Part shown: one piece after another, positions 22,538 to 26,292 of the stretch | Layout: every line of letters begins with the position of its first letter | Position numbering within the stretch: the stretch's first letter is position 1 | DNA from: Eubacterium_U album | GTDB taxonomy: Bacteria > Bacillota > Clostridia > Lachnospirales > Lachnospiraceae | Direction: 5' to 3' | Assembly: GCF_025336545.1 (NCBI RefSeq) | Contig: NZ_JAODBU010000016.1 | Coordinates: forward strand, 1 to 26,292 | Length of the DNA stretch: 26,292 nt | Notes under the pieces: generated by a model | Database searches by the model: none | The model's input: the letters and a program-made list of their open reading frames with translations, nothing else | Told to the model about the DNA's origin: nothing | Position numbers and translations under genes: made by a program

Positions 22538-23040
22538 GAAATGGCAGAAGTAGCAAGGCACATATATATAGACTTCCATATGCGGTAGAGGTTTATAAAA
22601 ATGGATTAGTATCAAAGATAATAGTGTCAGGTGGACGCAACATCGGAAATGCAAATATGGTTGAGGCTGACTATCTTAAAGAAAAAGCAATTGAGTTTGG
22701 AATTAAAAAGAAGGATATTTTGGTTGAAAACAAGGCAATGACTACTTGGGAAAATATGAAATTATCGCGAGAATTGATGATTAAAAATAATTTGCTTGGC
22801 GAATGTACAAACATTGCAATCGTGACATCTTCTTTTCATATGAGACGAAGTATTATGATAGCAGAAAGAGTTTTTAGAGATGATGGTGTTAATATAGTTT
22901 CTTTGCCTGGTGAAGATAATTCTACAAGAAGAACAACCTGGTTTACGAATGAAAAAGGACGAGTTAGAGCGATAGGGGAAGTAGAGAAGATAATAGATTA
23001 TGTTAAAAAAGGGAAAATTGACGATTTTGAAATTATATAA
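22525..23040 (+). pseudogene. YdcF/DUF218-family protein, N-terminally truncated
   Basis: 171 codons. RLPYAVEVYKNGLVSKIIVSGG, then EADYLKEKAIEFGIKKKDILVENKAMTTWENMKLSREL, NIAIVTSSFHMRRSIMIAERVF match YdcF-type proteins (SGG and SSxFHxxRS signatures). The first strand with its glycine-rich start is absent, there is no ribosome binding site, and the preceding 100 nt read as a Nudix fragment in another frame. Some activity cannot be excluded, but it is probably a 5'-truncated gene. Confidence 0.65.
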
Positions 23041-23140
23041 AAAATAGAGTATTTATAAAAGTGTTGTTAGATTAAAATGTATAGTGGAGGTAATCAGTAA
23101 TGGAAATCTGAAAACTAGATAATAAATTTGGAGGTTTCAG

Positions 23141-23332
23141 ATGGCAAAAAAGAAAAGAGAACATATAGTATTTGATCAAATGTTAAAACAAAAGAAGAAT
23201 ATTCCATTTTCAATGGTGAATAAGGAAAATACTAAAAAGAGAAAAAAGAAAGCGTTTAAAGGAGGCAAATCATTAAATGAAAACAATAGCAATTGCAGCT
23301 GTGACAGCAGGCGGAAAAACAACTATAGTTAA
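23141..23332 (+). CDS. small basic protein overlapping the kinase gene
   Basis: 63 residues, starting MAKKKREHIVFDQMLKQKKNIPFSMV and very lysine-rich (KKRKKKAFKGGK). TTGGAGG lies 5 nt before the ATG. The last 18 codons overlap the kinase-like gene at 23277 in another frame, so the natural protein may be the N-terminal part with a replaced tail, or the overlap may couple translation. Family not recognised. Confidence 0.5.
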   Translation: MAKKKREHIVFDQMLKQKKNIPFSMVNKENTKKRKKKAFKGGKSLNENNSNCSCDSRRKNNYS

Positions 23333-23804
23333 CGAATTGAAAAAGCAAATCGCAAATACTAAAGTTTTGCATTTTGACGATTATTCTTTTGAAGGTGAAG
23401 TTGATAATTATTATGAATGGACGAAACAGGGAGCGGATTATAATGTGTGGAATCTGAGTCCGTTGGTTAAAGATGTCATTGATATAAAAAATTCAGGCTG
23501 CGATTATTTGTTATTAGACTATCCTTTTGCATACTGTCACGAAGGTTTAAGGGAATATATTGATTGTGCAATTTTTATAGATACGCCATTAGATATTGCG
23601 ATGGCTAGAAGAGTTTTGAGAGATATGAAAAATGCTACAGGAGACGAGATTCGACAAGACATGGATACGTATCTTAAATATGCCAGAGTTGCGTATATTC
23701 AAATGTTAAAAGATGTTTTGCCAGCATCTGATTATGTGATAGATGGGACGAAAGAATTAGATGAGAAGGTTGATGAGATAAAAAAGATAATTTTGTCACT
23801 TTAG
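23277..23804 (+). CDS. P-loop kinase-like protein (uridine-kinase-like)
   Basis: 175 residues. The N-terminal strand and loop, IAIAAVTAGGKTTIVNELKK, form a Walker A with alanine in place of the first glycine (AVTAGGKTT). FDDYSF resembles the substrate-binding DDF/Y of uridine and related kinases, DYLLLDYPFAY the Walker B strand, and DCAIFIDTPLDIAMARRVLRDM the lid and adenine region. It probably phosphorylates a nucleoside or another small metabolite. AAAGGAGG stands 11 nt before the start. Confidence 0.8.
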   Translation: MKTIAIAAVTAGGKTTIVNELKKQIANTKVLHFDDYSFEGEVDNYYEWTKQGADYNVWNLSPLVKDVIDIKNSGCDYLLLDYPFAYCHEGLREYIDCAIFIDTPLDIAMARRVLRDMKNATGDEIRQDMDTYLKYARVAYIQMLKDVLPASDYVIDGTKELDEKVDEIKKIILSL

Positions 23805-23888
23805 AGTTTTATTATAAAATTATGACCATGGTGGATAATTTTCAATTTGAAATGAAAAAATTAAGAAAGTGCAGGTTAGTTAGACAGT

Positions 23889-24326
23889 ATGAAAATAATT
23901 ACATTTGAAGAAAAGTATAGAGATGACCTTATTTTTATGATATTGGAAGCAAAAGATGCATTGGGAAGAGTTCCGGGACTGAATGAAGATTTGTTAGATA
24001 TCCAAAAAAGTTATATGGATAAGGGCGGAATGTTCTGGATTGCCATAGATGAAAATGACAGGGTTATTGGAAGTGTGGGTGTGAGAATGATTGATAATTC
24101 CAATGAATGTTATATTCATCGTTTGTTTGTGAAATGTAATCAAAAACACAACGGCATAGGAACTAAACTTTTGACTACCGCAGAAGAATACGTTAAGAAA
24201 AATGGAAAAGATGCTACGCTTGTACACTTAGGTAAACCTAAAGAACAATGGTTTGAGTCATGGAAGTTTTATCCGAAGAATGGTTATGTTGAAATTGAAG
24301 ATAGTATTATGAGAAAAGAACTTTAA
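23889..24326 (+). CDS. GNAT-family N-acetyltransferase
   Basis: 145 residues, complete. FWIAIDENDRVIGSVGVRMIDNSNECYIHRLFVKCNQKHNGIGTKLLTTAEEYVKKNG contains the central strand and the acetyl-CoA loop (QKHNGIG, about 95-101); FYPKNGYVEIEDSIMRKEL is the usual C-terminal strand. The ribosome binding site is weak. Substrate unknown. It is not closely similar to the other GNATs here. Confidence 0.87.
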   Translation: MKIITFEEKYRDDLIFMILEAKDALGRVPGLNEDLLDIQKSYMDKGGMFWIAIDENDRVIGSVGVRMIDNSNECYIHRLFVKCNQKHNGIGTKLLTTAEEYVKKNGKDATLVHLGKPKEQWFESWKFYPKNGYVEIEDSIMRKEL

Positions 24327-24380
24327 TCTATTATTTGTTTGACGATAGATTGTTATTAATTGCATCACATGGAGAAAAAT

Positions 24381-24500
24381 ATGCTAGACCAATTTATAGA
24401 AGAATATGTGCCTGTGATGCTGGAAGAATTGAGAGCAGTAAAAAAAAATAAATCTATTCTGGTAGCAAAAGATTATAAATGGAAAAGAGGGAAGAAATGA
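24381..24500 (+). CDS. 39-codon frame coupled to the following Nudix gene
   Basis: ATG 24381 with GGAG 6 nt upstream encodes MLDQFIEEYVPVMLEELRAV...KDYKWKRGKK. Its TGA overlaps the probable Nudix start (ATGATT at 24497) as ATGA. It could be a leader-type small protein that couples translation, or the tail of a lost gene. Confidence 0.35.
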   Translation: MLDQFIEEYVPVMLEELRAVKKNKSILVAKDYKWKRGKK

Positions 24501-24931
24501 TTGAAGTAAATTTTTATGATGAAGTAGATGATTTTTTACTTGAATTTGCTGTTATTATTTCAAAATCTAATGGTAAATGGGTATTTTGCAAGCATAAAGA
24601 AAGAGATACATTTGAAGTACCGGGAGGACACAGAGAAACCGGTGAGAAAATTGAAGATACTGCAGTAAGAGAATTAAAAGAAGAAACAGGAGCTGTAGAT
24701 TTTAACATAAAACCAGTTTGTGTATATTCAGTAAAAGGAAAAACGCGTGTAAATGAAAATGCAGCAAAAGAATCTTTTGGAATGCTTTATGCAGCAGAGA
24801 TTTTTTCTTTTGAGGAGATACATAGTGAAATCGAGAAGATAGTTTTAAGCGATGACTTAATACGTCAGTGGACATATCCTTTGATTCAACCTAAGTTAAT
24901 TAGCGAAGCAAAGAAAAGAGGTTATCTATAA
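24497..24931 (+). CDS. Nudix hydrolase
   Basis: 144 residues from ATG 24497 (MIEVNFYDEVDDFLLEFAVIISKSNGKWVFCKHKERDTFEVPGG). The Nudix box is complete in GHRETGEKIEDTAVRELKEETGA, about residues 44-66. The N-terminus beginning at 24497 matches the usual start of this subfamily better than ATG 24479, and AGAGGG is nearby. About 20 nt after its stop a short motif GAACTCCAATTTGG (24952-24965) resembles the junction left half-site, and the stretch to 25040 contains another short decayed frame (DIAKSHPETQIEEEHFVIEIYPIEL). Confidence 0.88.
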   Translation: MIEVNFYDEVDDFLLEFAVIISKSNGKWVFCKHKERDTFEVPGGHRETGEKIEDTAVRELKEETGAVDFNIKPVCVYSVKGKTRVNENAAKESFGMLYAAEIFSFEEIHSEIEKIVLSDDLIRQWTYPLIQPKLISEAKKRGYL

Positions 24932-25080
24932 GAGCAGAGCAAATATATGTAGAACTCCAATTTGGATATTGCAAAATCACATCCTGAAACACAGATAGAG
25001 GAAGAACATTTTGTTATTGAAATATATCCTATTGAATTGTAGTGGGTAATGTAAACAATTAAAATTAAGGAGGTTCTACA

Positions 25081-25569
25081 ATGGCAGAACTATGGGATGC
25101 ATACAATAAGAATTTTAATAAAATAGAAAATAAGACATTGATTCGAGGCGAATCCATTCCTGATGGAGCGTATCATCTTGTAAGTGAAATAGTAGTAAAG
25201 CATACAGATGGCTCATATTTACTAATGCAACGTGATTTTAGAAAACATCACGGTGGAAAATGGAAATTGACTGCAGGAGGTTCCGCGTTACAAGGAGAGG
25301 ATGAGTTAGAAGCAGCAGTTAGAGAATTAAAAGAAGAAACCGGCTTAAGCGGTGAAATGAAGGAGATTGGGCGTGCTGTTCGTCATGACCACCATTCATT
25401 TTATGTAGTATATTTGTGTGAGGCGGATTTTGAAAAGGACTCGATTGTTTTACAGGAAGGAGAAACAATTGGTTACAAATGGGTAGACAAGGAAACAATG
25501 TTTAAATTGGATGGGAATGAGCTAGCCTCAAGCAGAACGTTGGAGATTGTTAAAAAACTAGATTTGTAA
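25081..25569 (+). CDS. Nudix hydrolase
   Basis: 162 residues. The leader LWDAYNKNFNKIENKTLIRGESIPDGAYHLVSEIVVKHTDGSYLLMQRDFRKHHGGKWKLTAGG matches IPP-isomerase-like/Nudix proteins annotated in Firmicutes as 8-oxo-dGTP-type hydrolases. The box is complete in GSALQGEDELEAAVRELKEETGL (about 67-89). TAAGGAGG precedes the start by 8 nt. The reaction is not known. Confidence 0.9.
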   Translation: MAELWDAYNKNFNKIENKTLIRGESIPDGAYHLVSEIVVKHTDGSYLLMQRDFRKHHGGKWKLTAGGSALQGEDELEAAVRELKEETGLSGEMKEIGRAVRHDHHSFYVVYLCEADFEKDSIVLQEGETIGYKWVDKETMFKLDGNELASSRTLEIVKKLDL

Positions 25570-25628
25570 TTGATTATATTATGTAGTGAACATACGAGAG
25601 TAAAGGAATATAAGATAACGGAGTATTT

Positions 25629-26051
25629 ATGAAATACACAATAAAAGAAAATCAATTGAATTATGAAACATATTATACACTTAGAAAATCAGTAGGATGG
25701 AATAATTGGAGTAAAGAACAGGCGGAAAAAGCCTTGGAAAATTCATATTATTCAATTGTAATTTTTTATAATGATAATGCAATAGGAATGGGAAGAGTTG
25801 TTGGTGACGGCATATATTTTATTATTGTGGATGTTGTTGTCAGACCTGAATATCAGGGTAGAAAGATAGGTACAACAATCATGAACTCAATTTTAGAGTA
25901 TATTGAAAAAAATATGTGTGAGGGAAGTCGTGTAAGTGTACAATTGTTGGCAGAAGTTGGAAAGGAACAATTTTATATAAAACAAGGATTTAAACTTGTT
26001 CCACATGAGTATTGTGGCCCGGCGTTGAGAAAGATTATATATAAGAAATAA
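25629..26051 (+). CDS. GNAT-family N-acetyltransferase
   Basis: 140 residues, complete. NDNAIGMGRVVGDGIYFIIVDVVVRPEYQGRKIGTTIMNSILEYIEKN contains the core strands and the acetyl-CoA loop (YQGRKIG, about 76-82), and FYIKQGFKLVPHEYCGPALRKII the C-terminal part. This small subfamily often lies beside Nudix genes. The start has a weak site (ACGGAG) upstream. Confidence 0.88.
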   Translation: MKYTIKENQLNYETYYTLRKSVGWNNWSKEQAEKALENSYYSIVIFYNDNAIGMGRVVGDGIYFIIVDVVVRPEYQGRKIGTTIMNSILEYIEKNMCEGSRVSVQLLAEVGKEQFYIKQGFKLVPHEYCGPALRKIIYKK

Positions 26052-26120
26052 ATTCTAAAAGAGAAAAAATTGGGTAATTTTTTATTGTATATAATTGGCA
26101 AAAATTGTATGGATTTGTTT

Positions 26121-26147
26121 TTGACAAAAAATAGATACCTGTATAAA
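26121..26147 (+). promoter_or_regulatory. promoter of the gene at the right edge
   Basis: TTGACA (26121-26126) and TATAAA (26142-26147, with TG two bases before, an extended -10) are 15 nt apart. It would give a leader of about 115 nt. Confidence 0.45.
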
Positions 26148-26247
26148 AAAAACACACTCTTCTTTAAAAATATAAAATGATAAACTTGTGAAGAAAATGT
26201 GAAAGTTGAATTTTACTATGTAAATGGATAACAAATAGGAGACAAAA

Positions 26248-26256
26248 ATGTATTGA
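26248..26256 (+). CDS. two-codon minicistron in the leader
   Basis: ATG-TAT-TGA, with AGGAG (26237-26241) 6 nt upstream. Its stop overlaps the GAGGAGG (26255-26261) of the following gene. Confidence 0.35.
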   Translation: MY

Positions 26257-26268
26257 GGAGGTAAGAAA

Positions 26269-26292
26269 ATGAGTCTTTACTATTTCACAAAG
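26269..26292 (+). CDS. 5' end of a gene cut by the window edge
   Basis: ATG 26269, with GAGGAGG 7 nt upstream, opens a frame reading MSLYYFTK to the window end. Too short to identify. Confidence 0.6.

Noticed and set aside
26066..26085. AAAAAATT...AATTTTTT as a terminator after the last GNAT
   Set aside because: The inverted repeat contains no GC pairs in its stem, so it would not form a stable terminator hairpin; it may be AT-rich chance.

Overview
The window is AT-rich, low-GC Firmicutes DNA with strong AGGAGG-type ribosome binding sites. Its families (high-molecular-weight rubredoxin, Rpn-type PD-(D/E)XK nuclease, YunG, DUF4186, DUF6440, DUF5131 with an SPL radical SAM protein, a DUF4179 anti-sigma factor, an IS110 remnant) fit a gut or rumen clostridium, most likely Lachnospiraceae. 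That assignment is inferred from family content and base composition, not from a search.

Layout. Positions 1-3700 hold a plus-strand run of small single-function genes: Nudix, VOC/PhnB-like, a decayed DUF6440 protein, XRE membrane regulator, HIT, deoxyribosyltransferase-like, pyrophosphatase-like and zinc ribbon. 3796-4804 is a minus-strand pair, one small gene and one badly decayed gene. 5093-8437 carries an S1-domain protein, two truncated HTH regulators around a membrane-protein fragment, an Rpn nuclease and a flavin reductase-rubredoxin. 8488-10400 is a graveyard: a C5-methyltransferase fragment, a C-type-lectin/lipase-like fragment, and an IS110 transposase reduced to its two ends. 10486-13006 has YunG, SGNH hydrolase, a membrane protein with a HEPN-like motif, DUF4186 and a small partner. 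13153-14701 is a minus-strand ECF sigma/anti-sigma operon. 14900-17500 has a chimeric GNAT pseudogene, Nudix, DHFR, HIT and a membrane protein. 17561-19639 is a distinct, visibly more GC-rich operon: MarR, DUF5131 and SPL-family radical SAM, with a perfect palindromic operator over its promoter. 19640-26292 holds an SGNH fragment, an amber-interrupted surface protein, a DJ-1/PfpI fragment, three GNATs, a YdcF fragment, a P-loop kinase-like protein and two Nudix genes, and ends in a partial gene.

Whole-window view. The region looks like an accessory-gene accumulation array. Most genes are 60-250 codons, each with its own ribosome binding site, mostly on the plus strand and without shared pathway logic. 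Many encode metabolite-handling enzymes (four Nudix genes plus one fragment, two HIT, DHFR, pyrophosphatase-like, kinase-like, GNATs), mixed with gene fragments cut at sharp boundaries. A short motif close to AACTTCCARTTT recurs directly at or just after stop codons, always on the plus strand. In several junctions an inverted partner close to AAATCGGAATTT precedes the next gene's ribosome binding site. Two compact pairs and one long structured junction (3253-3420) resemble the folded recombination sites of integron gene cassettes (attC). No integrase is visible here, so an integron-like or other cassette-recombination system is a hypothesis, but it is the most interesting signal in the window.
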